Below are positions 1-7,643 of a DNA stretch of 7,945 bases, piece by piece. Below the pieces are notes generated by a model. The model did no database searches. It had not been told where the DNA came from and saw only the letters and a program-made list of their open reading frames with translations. Every line of letters begins with the position of its first letter. Positions within the stretch are counted from its first letter, which is position 1. The stretch is taken from positions 1-7,945 of the forward strand of contig CAJPNN010000062.1 of assembly GCA_905372035.1 (NCBI GenBank), written 5' to 3'. The position numbers and the translations under genes are program-made. The DNA comes from Bacillota bacterium. GTDB lineage: Bacteria; Bacillota; Clostridia; Peptostreptococcales; Anaerovoracaceae.

Positions 1-1112
1 GCATTATACATTTCATCTATCGTTTGAGTAAAAAAATTCGTTTCAGGTCCGAAAATTTCTATTTTGTCACCTAAATTCATCTTGTTTCTTTGTTCAATAA
101 CGGCTATTTTGCTGTCGGCATCATATGAGAGTACTATACCTGTGAAACTGTAGTTTCTCGTATAATCGGAAGTTTGATAATTTTGATCAAGGTTTGTAGG
201 TTTTTTGTAGAAAAAACCTGTGGTAAATTCTCTATGACTTACTTTTTTCAGTTCATTTAAAAGTGAATCCTCATAAGGGCGCCCCTGATAATAAGCGTCA
301 ATGGCTTTTCTGTATGCAGACACGACGGTGGCAACATAAAATATACTTTTCATTCTACCTTCAATTTTTGCGGATGAAATTCCCGACTCTATAAGTTCCG
401 GAATATGTTCTATCATGCACAGGTCTCTCGAATTCATTATGTAAGTTCCCCTGTCATTTTCTTCTATCGGATAATATTCTCCGGGTCTTTTCTGTTCGAC
501 AAGAGCATATTTCCATCGACACGGATGTGAGCATTCTCCTCTGTTGGCGTCTCGATCTGTCATAAAATTGCTTAGAAGGCATCTTCCCGAATAGGATATA
601 CACATAGCGCCGTGAACGAAAGCTTCAAGTTCAACCGATTCATCTATTTTGCTTCTAATATTTCTTATTTCGTCAAATGTCAGTTCTCTCGCAAGAACTA
701 TGCGCTTTGCACCGAGTTTATGCCAGAACATAACGGATTGATAATTTGTAGTATTTGCCTGTGTACTTATATGTATTTCGGCGTTTTTTACGGTTTCTTT
801 TATGATGGTGAAAATACCGGGATCGGAAACTATAAATGCGTCTATTCCCATGGAATCCAAGGTCTTTATATATTCTTTGAATATATCGATATCTTCATTG
901 TGTGCAAAGATATTGACAGTTATATATACTTTTTTATTTCTCTCATGTGCAAAACTTATCCCTTCTTCCATTTCGGATATTGTAAAGTTGCTTGCACCTG
1001 CTCTAAGACCGAAATTTTCACCGGCAAAATATACGGCATCGGCACCGTATATTATAGCAAATTTCAGTTTTTCAAGATCTCCCGCAGGAGCTAAAAGTTC
1101 TATCTTTTTCAT
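1..1112 (-). CDS. trhP: U32 family protein, likely tRNA U34 hydroxylation protein TrhP (YrrO-like), 3' end cut
   Basis: Proteins of this U32 branch (B. subtilis YrrN/YrrO, E. coli YegQ) are needed for prephenate-dependent hydroxylation of wobble U34 in tRNA to ho5U; the old 'peptidase' label is probably misleading. I translated this frame by hand: 370 residues are visible, starting MKKIELLAPAGDLEKL, the usual U32 beginning. The family signature is clear at about residues 162-181 (E-x-F-V-H-G-A-M-C, then S-G-R-C-L-L-S), followed by R-D-A-N-R-G-E-C and H-P-C-R-W. The four cysteines 171, 178, 194 and 198 are the conserved set, proposed to hold an Fe-S cluster. A KIEGRMKS motif follows near 249. 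From about residue 320 a beta-rich C-terminal domain begins; the rest, perhaps 40-50 residues, lies beyond the left edge. The ATG at 1112 has a good AGGTGA site 4 bases upstream and follows the methyltransferase stop by 13 bases. An RlhA-like 23S rRNA role is the main alternative; the TrmR neighbour favours tRNA. Confidence 0.88.
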   Translation of the reverse strand, partial: MKKIELLAPAGDLEKLKFAIIYGADAVYFAGENFGLRAGASNFTISEMEEGISFAHERNKKVYITVNIFAHNEDIDIFKEYIKTLDSMGIDAFIVSDPGIFTIIKETVKNAEIHISTQANTTNYQSVMFWHKLGAKRIVLARELTFDEIRNIRSKIDESVELEAFVHGAMCISYSGRCLLSNFMTDRDANRGECSHPCRWKYALVEQKRPGEYYPIEENDRGTYIMNSRDLCMIEHIPELIESGISSAKIEGRMKSIFYVATVVSAYRKAIDAYYQGRPYEDSLLNELKKVSHREFTTGFFYKKPTNLDQNYQTSDYTRNYSFTGIVLSYDADSKIAVIEQRNKMNLGDKIEIFGPETNFFTQTIDEMYN

Positions 1113-1125
1113 ATATTCACCTGTT

Positions 1126-1767
1126 TTATTCTATGTAACTTATGGATATACCGTCACCTATAGGAAGAATGACACTGTTTGCATCTTCGTTTAGAAATGA
1201 TATGAATTCCCTTAATTTTCTTATTATTGTTTTGTATCTCTTTGAATCCTCGTTCGAACTGCAAGCCACATATCCTCTAAAAAGGACATTGTCGGTGATT
1301 ATGAGACCGCCGGATCGCACTAAGGGCTTTGACAGTTTCCAGAGTTTTAAATAATGGCTTTTGGGTCCGTCGATAAAGACCATATCATACCTTGCGGATT
1401 CGTTTTGTTTTTGCAGCCATAAAAGTGCATCGTCATTGACAACATCAATTCGGTTTTGCAGTTTTAATTTTGTGATATTATCTTTTGCACAGCTATACAT
1501 ATCTTCCGATTTTTCGACGGTAGTGATCCGAATTTTTTCCGAAATACAAGCAAAGCAGGAGGATGAATATCCCACTGCCGTACCTATTTCAAGTATTTCA
1601 GTTATATGTCTGCTTCTTATAATATTCAGCAAAAAACTTTCAGTGTCTTTAAGAATTATCGGAATACCTTGTTTTTCCGATTCACACCTGAGCAAATACA
1701 AATCTTTGCTTGGAGGTTTATATAACTTAGATAAATAATCTTCGATTTCTTCTTTTAATACTGACAT
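1126..1767 (-). CDS. trmR: tRNA 5-hydroxyuridine methyltransferase TrmR (YrrM-like class I O-methyltransferase)
   Basis: A 213-residue SAM-dependent class I O-methyltransferase of the catechol/caffeoyl-CoA type. In B. subtilis the equivalent gene, yrrM (trmR), methylates 5-hydroxyuridine at tRNA position 34 to 5-methoxyuridine, which broadens wobble decoding. Visible features are the SAM-binding strand-loop ILEIGTAVGYSS (58-69), the acidic strand-2 end TTVEKSEDM (82-90), the metal-site Asp in MVFIDGPKSHY (D133) and TDN (D159, N160), and the C-terminal strand GDGISISY. Length fits the family. The ATG shares one base with the mltG stop (TAATG), and the trhP-type gene starts 13 bases after its stop, so the enzymes for the two successive steps of mo5U34 synthesis are adjacent and probably co-translated. 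Because the family includes small-molecule methyltransferases, the tRNA substrate is inferred mainly from gene order (mltG-yrrM-yrrO as in Bacillus). Confidence 0.86.
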   Translation of the reverse strand: MSVLKEEIEDYLSKLYKPPSKDLYLLRCESEKQGIPIILKDTESFLLNIIRSRHITEILEIGTAVGYSSSCFACISEKIRITTVEKSEDMYSCAKDNITKLKLQNRIDVVNDDALLWLQKQNESARYDMVFIDGPKSHYLKLWKLSKPLVRSGGLIITDNVLFRGYVACSSNEDSKRYKTIIRKLREFISFLNEDANSVILPIGDGISISYIE

Positions 1768-1787
1768 TATTTTATGTATTTATCCTT
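1765..1787 (-). promoter_or_regulatory. mltG/trmR stop-start overlap with distant Shine-Dalgarno
   Basis: The mltG stop and trmR start overlap as TAATG. The only Shine-Dalgarno-like stretch, AAGGATA inside the last mltG codons (1781-1787), is 13 bases from the ATG, longer than the 5-9 typical of the other genes here. This layout suggests translational coupling: trmR would be started mainly by ribosomes that have just finished mltG. The overlap is seen directly; the coupling is inferred. Confidence 0.6.
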
Positions 1788-2774
1788 ATCTTTTAAAAAT
1801 TTATTATAATCCTTATGGAAAATAGTGGTTCCGTCTCCCTTTGCAAGAAAATACAGATAGTCATTTTTTTCAGGATGAATAGCGGCTTTCAGTGCAGCTG
1901 TGCCCGGACAGCATATCGGACCCGGAGGCAAGCCTTTATTTAAATATGTATTATAGGGTGATTTTGTCCTTGTATCCTTTATTGAAAGTCTGGGTTTGGT
2001 TTTCCCTAAAACATATTGAACTGTAGAACATGACTGTAAGGGCATTTTAATTTTTAATCTGTTATAAAATACCCCTGCAATTTTAGGCATTTCAGCTATC
2101 GATCCTGCTTCTTTCTGTACGATGGATGCCATCGTAACAACTTGGTTGAACGTTAAGCCGGACTTTTTCATATCAGATCTCATATCAGCGGTAAAATTCT
2201 TATCAAATTGAGAAAGCATAGTTTTTATAGTCGCTTCTGCACTCATACCGCCATGAAAATCGTATGTTTCAGGGAAAAGAAAACCTTCAAGTCTGTTTTC
2301 TCCGGTGGGAGCGTCTTTTAGAAACTCATAATCAAATTTTTGATTTTTGACCGCGTTATAAAAATCCTCTTTTGATGTAATGCTTTTTGATTCCAATCTT
2401 TCAGCTATCTGTCTTGTTGTATATCCTTCAGGGATTGTAACATATCCGCTGTTAATTTTATTTTTACATAAAATATCAATGATATCGCGGTTGCTCATTC
2501 CCTTGTTGAGTTGATAGTTACCCGCTTTCATTTCACCTGCTTTACCTGAAATTTTCAGATTCAACTTAAAAACAACGGAGTTTTTTATCAGATTATTTTC
2601 CTCAAGTATATCCGATATTTTATCCGACGAGCTTCCCGACGGTATATTTATGGATACGATACCTGTATTTCCTTTTTCCACAGGCCCTGATTGCCATTTA
2701 AAGCCTATAAATAAAGCACCTATGATCAGTAATATAATTATTACCCAAATTAAAATCTTTTTCCCTTTACCCAT
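1767..2774 (-). CDS. mltG: Endolytic murein transglycosylase MltG (YceG-like)
   Basis: MltG is a membrane-anchored lytic transglycosylase that cuts nascent glycan strands near the site of synthesis, acting on the outer face of the cytoplasmic membrane. This 335-residue protein has a short basic N-terminus (MGKGKK), one transmembrane helix at about 7-24, a LysM-like region at about 37-105 (SINIPSGSSSDKISDIL, then IPEGYTTRQIAERL at 114-127), and the YceG catalytic domain: RLEGFLFPETYDF (161-173), MASIVQKEAG (215-224, with E222 the probable catalytic glutamate), AGVFYNRL (233-240), MPLQSCSTVQYVLG (244-257) and YNTYLNKGLPPGPICCPG (274-291). Two sites are unusual: C249 where many homologues have Asp in LQ[ST]DPTV, and C288-C289 where N-P-G is common. 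The ATG has an AGAGGA site 7 bases upstream; an ATG five bases earlier is out of frame and too close to that site. It follows efp by 18 bases, and is in the yrrL position relative to trmR. Confidence 0.95.
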   Translation of the reverse strand: MGKGKKILIWVIIILLIIGALFIGFKWQSGPVEKGNTGIVSINIPSGSSSDKISDILEENNLIKNSVVFKLNLKISGKAGEMKAGNYQLNKGMSNRDIIDILCKNKINSGYVTIPEGYTTRQIAERLESKSITSKEDFYNAVKNQKFDYEFLKDAPTGENRLEGFLFPETYDFHGGMSAEATIKTMLSQFDKNFTADMRSDMKKSGLTFNQVVTMASIVQKEAGSIAEMPKIAGVFYNRLKIKMPLQSCSTVQYVLGKTKPRLSIKDTRTKSPYNTYLNKGLPPGPICCPGTAALKAAIHPEKNDYLYFLAKGDGTTIFHKDYNKFLKDKDKYIK

Positions 2775-2792
2775 TTCATTGTCCTCTGAAAA

Positions 2793-3353
2793 TTATTTTG
2801 CTCTTCCTAAATATTCTCCTGTTCTCGTATCAATTTGAATAACTTCGTCCACATCTATAAAAATAGGAACTTGAACTGTTGCACCCGTCTCAACGGTTGC
2901 AGGTTTTGTAACGTTTGTAGCAGTATTCCCCTTTACTCCGGGTTCTGTTTCTGTTACTTTAAGATTGACAAAATTGGGAGCTTCAACGAGGAAAGCATTG
3001 CCTTTATAAAACTTTATCGTAGCTTCATCGTTTTCTCTCATAAATTTTATCGCATCTTCCACCTGATCCGCCGTAAGGGGAACCTGATCATATGTTTCGC
3101 CATCCATAAAGTAGTAAAATTCACCGTCGGAATAAAGATACTGCATAACTTTTGTTTCTATATGGGCCTTGGGAAACTTGTCGTTGGGATTGAAAGCTTC
3201 TTCCCTTGTTGCACCTGTAAGGATATTTCTGTATTTCGTCCTTACAAAAGCGGCACCTTTTCCCGGTTTTACATGTTGGAAATCAAGAACCACATGAGGC
3301 TCTCCGTTAATTTCGAAAGTCACACCGTTTCTAAAATCACTTGCATAAATCAT
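2793..3353 (-). CDS. efp: Elongation factor P
   Basis: EF-P enters the ribosomal E site and helps peptide-bond formation at consecutive prolines. The protein is 186 residues, the usual length, with the three-domain layout: an N-terminal KOW-like domain (about 1-62) and two OB-fold domains (about 67-126 and 130-185). The domain I loop KPGKGAAF places the modifiable lysine at K32; in B. subtilis this lysine carries 5-aminopentanol, so the same is plausible but not visible here. The C-terminal EF-P signature is present as KPATVETGATVQVPIFIDVDE (about 149-169), except that the final glycine of the usual pattern reads Asp. The ATG at 3353 has a good GGAG site 7 bases upstream, and the MIYASDFRNG start matches the family. 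It is the first gene after an excellent promoter and is followed closely by mltG, so it probably heads an operon. Whether it is the organism's only EF-P cannot be seen. Confidence 0.97.
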   Translation of the reverse strand: MIYASDFRNGVTFEINGEPHVVLDFQHVKPGKGAAFVRTKYRNILTGATREEAFNPNDKFPKAHIETKVMQYLYSDGEFYYFMDGETYDQVPLTADQVEDAIKFMRENDEATIKFYKGNAFLVEAPNFVNLKVTETEPGVKGNTATNVTKPATVETGATVQVPIFIDVDEVIQIDTRTGEYLGRAK

Positions 3354-3422
3354 ATTTATTCTCCAATCTTAAAGATAACTCATAAAAGAGTTTAAATAAA
3401 AAACATAATAGAATTTTTCGCA
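3354..3422 (-). promoter_or_regulatory. Predicted efp 5' untranslated leader
   Basis: About 69 bases would separate the expected transcription start (near 3422, some 7 bases after the -10 box) from the efp ATG. The leader is very AT-rich and carries a GGAG ribosome-binding site. A short perfect inverted repeat, AACTC-6-GAGTT at 3377-3392, could form a 5-bp hairpin, but it is weak and lacks a T-run of terminator type. I see no riboswitch or T-box element. The start site is inferred from the promoter. Confidence 0.45.
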
Positions 3423-3428
3423 ACAATT

Positions 3429-3457
3429 ATTATAACAAAGAATTTAAAAGTTGCCAA
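3429..3457 (-). promoter_or_regulatory. Sigma-70/SigA-type promoter of efp
   Basis: Read on the minus strand, a -35 box TTGGCA (3452-3457; consensus TTGACA, 5 of 6) is followed by exactly 17 bases and a perfect -10 box TATAAT (3429-3434). It sits in the only real intergenic gap, with its -35 box six bases past the RNase J stop codon, and points at efp. No hairpin with a T-run separates the RNase J gene from it, so it likely adds to readthrough rather than replacing it. Confidence 0.82.
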
Positions 3458-3463
3458 GACCTG

Positions 3464-5155
3464 CTATACTTCAAGAAATATCGGAAGTATTATAGGGCTT
3501 CGTTTCGTCTTTTCATAAATGAAATTCTTAAGTTCCGATCTGACGGCATTTTTTAACATATTCCAATCTTTAACACCTTTATCATGACAACCATCCAATG
3601 TATCACATACGACTTTTCTGGCATTATCTATCAAATCCTCGTTTTCTCTCACATATACAAAACCTCTTGAAATTATTTCAGGTCCTGAACATACATATCC
3701 GGCAGCTTTATTTATAGCCGCAACAACAATTATCAAACCTGATTCTGAAAGAAGTTTTCTGTCACGGAGAACTATGTTTCCTACATCACCTACTCCGAGA
3801 CCGTCTACCAAAATTGCACCCGCCTGCACTTCATCTCTTGCAAAGACACATTTATTTTTAGTAAGGTTAAGCCCTTTGCCGTTATCCATTATAAATATAT
3901 TTTCAACAGGTGTACCCAAGTTTTCCGCAATCTGTGCGTGACTTTTAAGTTGTCTGTATTCCCCGTGAACGGGAGCAAAATACTTGGGGCGTATCAGAGA
4001 GTGAAGTAATTTCAACTCTTCTTTACAAGCATGTCCCGATACATGTACATCGGCTATGTCGGAATAAACGACTTCGGCACCTCTTTCAAGTAGTTTGTTT
4101 ACTACATTTGATACGCTTTTTTCGTTTCCGGGAACCGGATTTGATGATAATATAACCATATCGTCTTTCTTTATCTGTACCGCTTTATGTTCATTTGACG
4201 CCATTCTTGCAAGCGCACTCATAGGTTCACCCTGACTTCCGGTGGTTATGATTAAAAGCTCTTCATCAGGTATCATCTTAGTTTTGTTTATATCTACGAT
4301 GACGCCGTCGGGAATCCTGAGATAACCTTGTTCCTGTGCAATTTTTACGATATTTACCATGCTTCTTCCCGATATTGCAAGTTTTCTGCCGCAAGATACA
4401 CATGTATCCACTATTCTCTGAACTCTGTGAACGTTCGATGAAAAAGTCGCGATTAAAATTCTTTTTTTAGAAGCACGTACAATATTTTCGAGAGTGATAC
4501 CTACGGTTTTTTCGGATCTCGTATATCCTTCTCTTTCCGCATTTGTACTGTCAGCCATCATAAGCAACACCCCGTCATGTCCTATTTCCGCCAAACGGTG
4601 AAAGTCTATAGGTTCTCCGTCTATAGGTGTATAGTCAATCTTAAAATCTCCGGTATGAAAAATCCTTCCTACAGGGGTTTCGATCGATAAGCAGACGGAA
4701 TCCGCTATAGAATGAGTGGTTCTGATGGTTTCAATATTGAATACGCCGAGCTTGGTGATATCGCCGGGTCTGAAGTTCTTCAAATTTGCTTTTATACCGT
4801 GTTCTTTTAATTTGTTTTCTAAAATAGCCAGCGTAAGTTTTGTTCCGTAAATCGGAAGCCGGAATTCCTTAAGCAGATAAGGAATTGCTCCTATATGATC
4901 TTCATGGCCATGAGTAAGAACCAATCCTTTTATTTTGTCTCTATGTTTTTCCAGATAGCTGAAATCAGGTATTACTATATCTATACCGAACATTTCATCT
5001 TCAGGAAACGACAGACCGCAATCTATTATAATCAGATCCTCACCATATTCAAGGACTGTCATATTTTTACCGATTTCATGCAGTCCGCCTAAGGGGATTA
5101 TCTTTAAGACCTTCCCGTTTTTTTTGACATTATTTTGTCGTTTTACTGATTTCAT
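3464..5155 (-). CDS. rnjA: Ribonuclease J (RNase J1-type, catalytically intact)
   Basis: RNase J is a metallo-beta-lactamase/beta-CASP nuclease that acts as a 5'-to-3' exonuclease and endonuclease in mRNA decay and rRNA maturation in the cytoplasm. The 563 residues fit the family (about 555). The zinc-binding motif THGHEDHIGA (81-90) is complete, with further ligands in TTHS (H148) and HTGD (D170). The beta-CASP domain (about 215-365) and the motifs SGHACKEE (H375) and APVHGEYRQL (H397) follow, then the C-terminal domain from about 450. Intact HxHxDH points to a J1-like enzyme rather than the degenerate J2 paralogue. The N-terminus has a basic extension (MKSVKRQNNVKKNGK) before the KIIPLGGLHEIGKNM core. 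The ATG has AGGAAGG just upstream and comes 13 bases after the leuS stop, so the two are probably co-transcribed. Presence of a second paralogue elsewhere cannot be judged. Confidence 0.95.
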   Translation of the reverse strand: MKSVKRQNNVKKNGKVLKIIPLGGLHEIGKNMTVLEYGEDLIIIDCGLSFPEDEMFGIDIVIPDFSYLEKHRDKIKGLVLTHGHEDHIGAIPYLLKEFRLPIYGTKLTLAILENKLKEHGIKANLKNFRPGDITKLGVFNIETIRTTHSIADSVCLSIETPVGRIFHTGDFKIDYTPIDGEPIDFHRLAEIGHDGVLLMMADSTNAEREGYTRSEKTVGITLENIVRASKKRILIATFSSNVHRVQRIVDTCVSCGRKLAISGRSMVNIVKIAQEQGYLRIPDGVIVDINKTKMIPDEELLIITTGSQGEPMSALARMASNEHKAVQIKKDDMVILSSNPVPGNEKSVSNVVNKLLERGAEVVYSDIADVHVSGHACKEELKLLHSLIRPKYFAPVHGEYRQLKSHAQIAENLGTPVENIFIMDNGKGLNLTKNKCVFARDEVQAGAILVDGLGVGDVGNIVLRDRKLLSESGLIIVVAAINKAAGYVCSGPEIISRGFVYVRENEDLIDNARKVVCDTLDGCHDKGVKDWNMLKNAVRSELKNFIYEKTKRSPIILPIFLEV

Positions 5156-5168
5156 TTTACCTTCCTAT

Positions 5169-7643
5169 CTAAGCTTTAACTACGATGTTCAGAAGCTTAT
5201 TCGGCACAGCAATAATTTTGATTACATGTTTATCTTTTACAAGCTCTTTTGTTTTATCCGAGTCTAAAACGAAATTTTGAAAATCTTCTTTTGAAAGTCC
5301 GTTAGGAACATATAACTTTTCTCTTACTTTACCGTTTATCTGAACAACTATTTCAACGTTATCTTTAACCGTCATACTATCATCGCAAACAGGCCAAGGC
5401 GATAATATAACAGAATCTTTATGACCTAAATATTGCCACATTTCTTCGCACAAATGAGGAGCAAACGGCGAGAGCAACTGAATAAGAATATTTGTAGCGT
5501 CTTTAAGCAAACCTGTATTTATATCTTCATACTCCTTATATATATACATGGCGTTTACAAGTTCCATAATTCCGCTTATAGCAGTATTGAAGCTGAATCT
5601 GAGCGATATATTTTCGGAAACTTTTTTTATTGATGTATGAAGTATATATGCCAATTCTTTATCCTGTGTATTTTCCACCGAATAGGTATCAGGAGCATCC
5701 TTTACGGCATTACCTGTTTCGAGAATCAACCTGTATACCCTGTTCAAAAACCTGTAGCTGCCTTCAACACCCGTATCCGACCATTCAAGTTCTCTTTCGG
5801 GAGGTGCCGCAAATAAAATAAACAACCTGGCAGTATCTGCTCCATATTTATTTATTATATCTTCAGGGCTAACTACATTGCCTATGGATTTAGACATTTT
5901 CTTTCCGTCTTTCAAAACCATTCCCTGCGTTAAAAGGTTTGTAAACGGTTCGGAAACCGGGCTATAACCTATATCATATAAAAATTTAGTAAAAAACCTC
6001 GCATACAACAAATGTAGGATTGCATGTTCCACACCGCCTATATACTGGTCCACAGGCATCCAATACTTTGCCTTCTCCTTATCAAAAGGTTCTTTTGCAT
6101 TATGAGGATCGCAGTATCTCAAAAAGTACCAGGATGAATCAAGAAATGTATCCATAGTGTCTGTTTCTCTTTCAGCTTTTTTACCACATATCGGACAAGC
6201 GGTATCTATGAAATTTTTGCTGGTGGAAAGAGGAGATTCACCTTTACCTGTAAATATTACGTCTGTCGGGAGTTTTACAGGAAGGTTTTCTTCTTTTTCG
6301 GGGACCCATCCGCATTCCTTGCAATAAACCATAGGTATAGGACAACCCCAATACCTTTGGCGTGAAATAAGCCAATCTCTAAGCCTGAAATTAACAGTCT
6401 TTTTACCGATTCCTTTTTCCTCTATATATTCGATCATTGCCTCGATTGCCTGTTTGTTATCCATTCCGTTGAACTGTTCGGAATTTATCATCATACCTTC
6501 CGCTATAAATGCTTCTTTTAAATTATATAGATCTATATCATCATTTCCGGGATCTACAACAGGTATAATATCAATGTCATATTTTTTAGCAAACTCAAAG
6601 TCTCTCGTGTCATGAGCAGGCACGGCCATAATAGCACCGGTACCGTAATCCATAAGTACATAGTTTGCGATATATATAGGCACTTTTTTATTGTTTAACG
6701 GATTTACGGCATATCTTCCCAAGAATAAACCGTCTTTTTCTATTGTCGTTGAAGTACGGTCTATATCTGATAAATATTGAAGATGTTCCATAAATTCCGA
6801 AACGGCCTGTTCTTTATCCGTGCCCGCAACAAGTTCTTTTACAAATGGATGTTCGGGAGCGAGCACCATATAAGTCACGCCGAAAAGAGTATCCGCTCTC
6901 GTAGTGAATATATCGAGTTTTTTATCGAAGCCCTCTATATCGAAAGACATTTCACAACCTATGCTCTTGCCTATCCAATTTTTTTGCATTGTTTTAACTT
7001 TTGAAGGCCAGCCTTCAAGCAATTCTATGTCTTCATAAAGCCTGTCTGCATAATCCGTAATTTTGAGATACCATTGGGAAAGATCCTTTTTACCCACCTT
7101 GCTTCCACATCTCTCACAGGCGCCTTCTACAACCTGCTCGTTTGCCAAGACGGTTTGACATGACGGACACCAGTTTACAGGGTTTTGTTTTTTGTATGCC
7201 AATCCGTTTTTAAAAAATTGTATAAATATCCATTGTGTCCACTTGTAATATTCTTCTGAACATGTTGCAACTTCTCTATCCCAATCATAAGCCAGACCAA
7301 GCTCTTTAAGTTGATCTTTCATTTCCGATATATTCTTTTTCGTCCAAATATCAGGATGTATTTCGTTATTTATAGCCGCATTTTCTGCGGGAAGTCCGAA
7401 ACTGTCCCAACCCATCGGATGAATGACGTTTTTTTCGTTCATCTTCAAATATCTCGTTACTACATCACCTATAGAGTAATTTCTTACATGTCCCATGTGA
7501 AGTTTTCCGGATGGATACGGAAACATCTCAAGCAGATAATATTTTTCCTTATCAGTATGATCGAAAGTTTTAAATAGATTTTTATCTTCCCAGTATTTTT
7601 GCCACTTCTTTTCTATATCCGCAAAATTATATTGTGATTCCAT
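5169..7643 (-). CDS. leuS: Leucyl-tRNA synthetase
   Basis: LeuRS is a class Ia aminoacyl-tRNA synthetase that charges tRNA-Leu in the cytoplasm. At 824 residues it is a full-length bacterial form. Visible landmarks are the HIGH box as HMGH (49-52), a zinc-ribbon insertion with C159, C162, C176 and C179, and the CP1 editing domain with the threonine-rich FTTRADT (246-252) and VPAHDTRDFEFA (341-352, D345 being the editing aspartate). These are followed by WLISRQRYWGCPIP (424-437), a second set of cysteines (C441, C444, C483, C486), DSSWYFLRY (502-510), the KMSKS loop (582-586) and the C-terminal tRNA-binding domain with VQINGKVREKL (767-777). Catalytic and editing sites therefore look intact. 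The start is supported by a strong GGAGGG site 5 bases before the ATG. It lies 17 bases after rsfS and 13 before rnjA, with no room for a T-box leader of its own. Confidence 0.98.
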   Translation of the reverse strand: MESQYNFADIEKKWQKYWEDKNLFKTFDHTDKEKYYLLEMFPYPSGKLHMGHVRNYSIGDVVTRYLKMNEKNVIHPMGWDSFGLPAENAAINNEIHPDIWTKKNISEMKDQLKELGLAYDWDREVATCSEEYYKWTQWIFIQFFKNGLAYKKQNPVNWCPSCQTVLANEQVVEGACERCGSKVGKKDLSQWYLKITDYADRLYEDIELLEGWPSKVKTMQKNWIGKSIGCEMSFDIEGFDKKLDIFTTRADTLFGVTYMVLAPEHPFVKELVAGTDKEQAVSEFMEHLQYLSDIDRTSTTIEKDGLFLGRYAVNPLNNKKVPIYIANYVLMDYGTGAIMAVPAHDTRDFEFAKKYDIDIIPVVDPGNDDIDLYNLKEAFIAEGMMINSEQFNGMDNKQAIEAMIEYIEEKGIGKKTVNFRLRDWLISRQRYWGCPIPMVYCKECGWVPEKEENLPVKLPTDVIFTGKGESPLSTSKNFIDTACPICGKKAERETDTMDTFLDSSWYFLRYCDPHNAKEPFDKEKAKYWMPVDQYIGGVEHAILHLLYARFFTKFLYDIGYSPVSEPFTNLLTQGMVLKDGKKMSKSIGNVVSPEDIINKYGADTARLFILFAAPPERELEWSDTGVEGSYRFLNRVYRLILETGNAVKDAPDTYSVENTQDKELAYILHTSIKKVSENISLRFSFNTAISGIMELVNAMYIYKEYEDINTGLLKDATNILIQLLSPFAPHLCEEMWQYLGHKDSVILSPWPVCDDSMTVKDNVEIVVQINGKVREKLYVPNGLSKEDFQNFVLDSDKTKELVKDKHVIKIIAVPNKLLNIVVKA

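Noticed and set aside
612..1194. Two overlapping plus-strand open frames of 160 and 130 codons
   Set aside because: They lie opposite the conserved U32 gene and the methyltransferase end, and their translations are what antisense reading of AT-rich coding DNA gives.
1361..1738. 125-codon plus-strand open frame opposite trmR
   Set aside because: The opposite strand carries clear SAM-binding and metal-site motifs; this frame has no recognisable features.
2775..2779. ATG five bases upstream of the mltG start
   Set aside because: It is out of frame with mltG and only about two bases from the AGAGGA site, too close for efficient initiation.
3377..3392. AACTC/GAGTT inverted repeat as a terminator or attenuator before efp
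   Set aside because: The stem is only 5 bp with two G-C pairs and is not followed by a T-run; too weak to call.
2835..3395. 186-codon open frame on the plus strand, antisense to efp
   Set aside because: It is a shadow of the well-supported efp frame: Cys- and Phe-rich low-quality translation, no family resemblance, no convincing ribosome-binding site.
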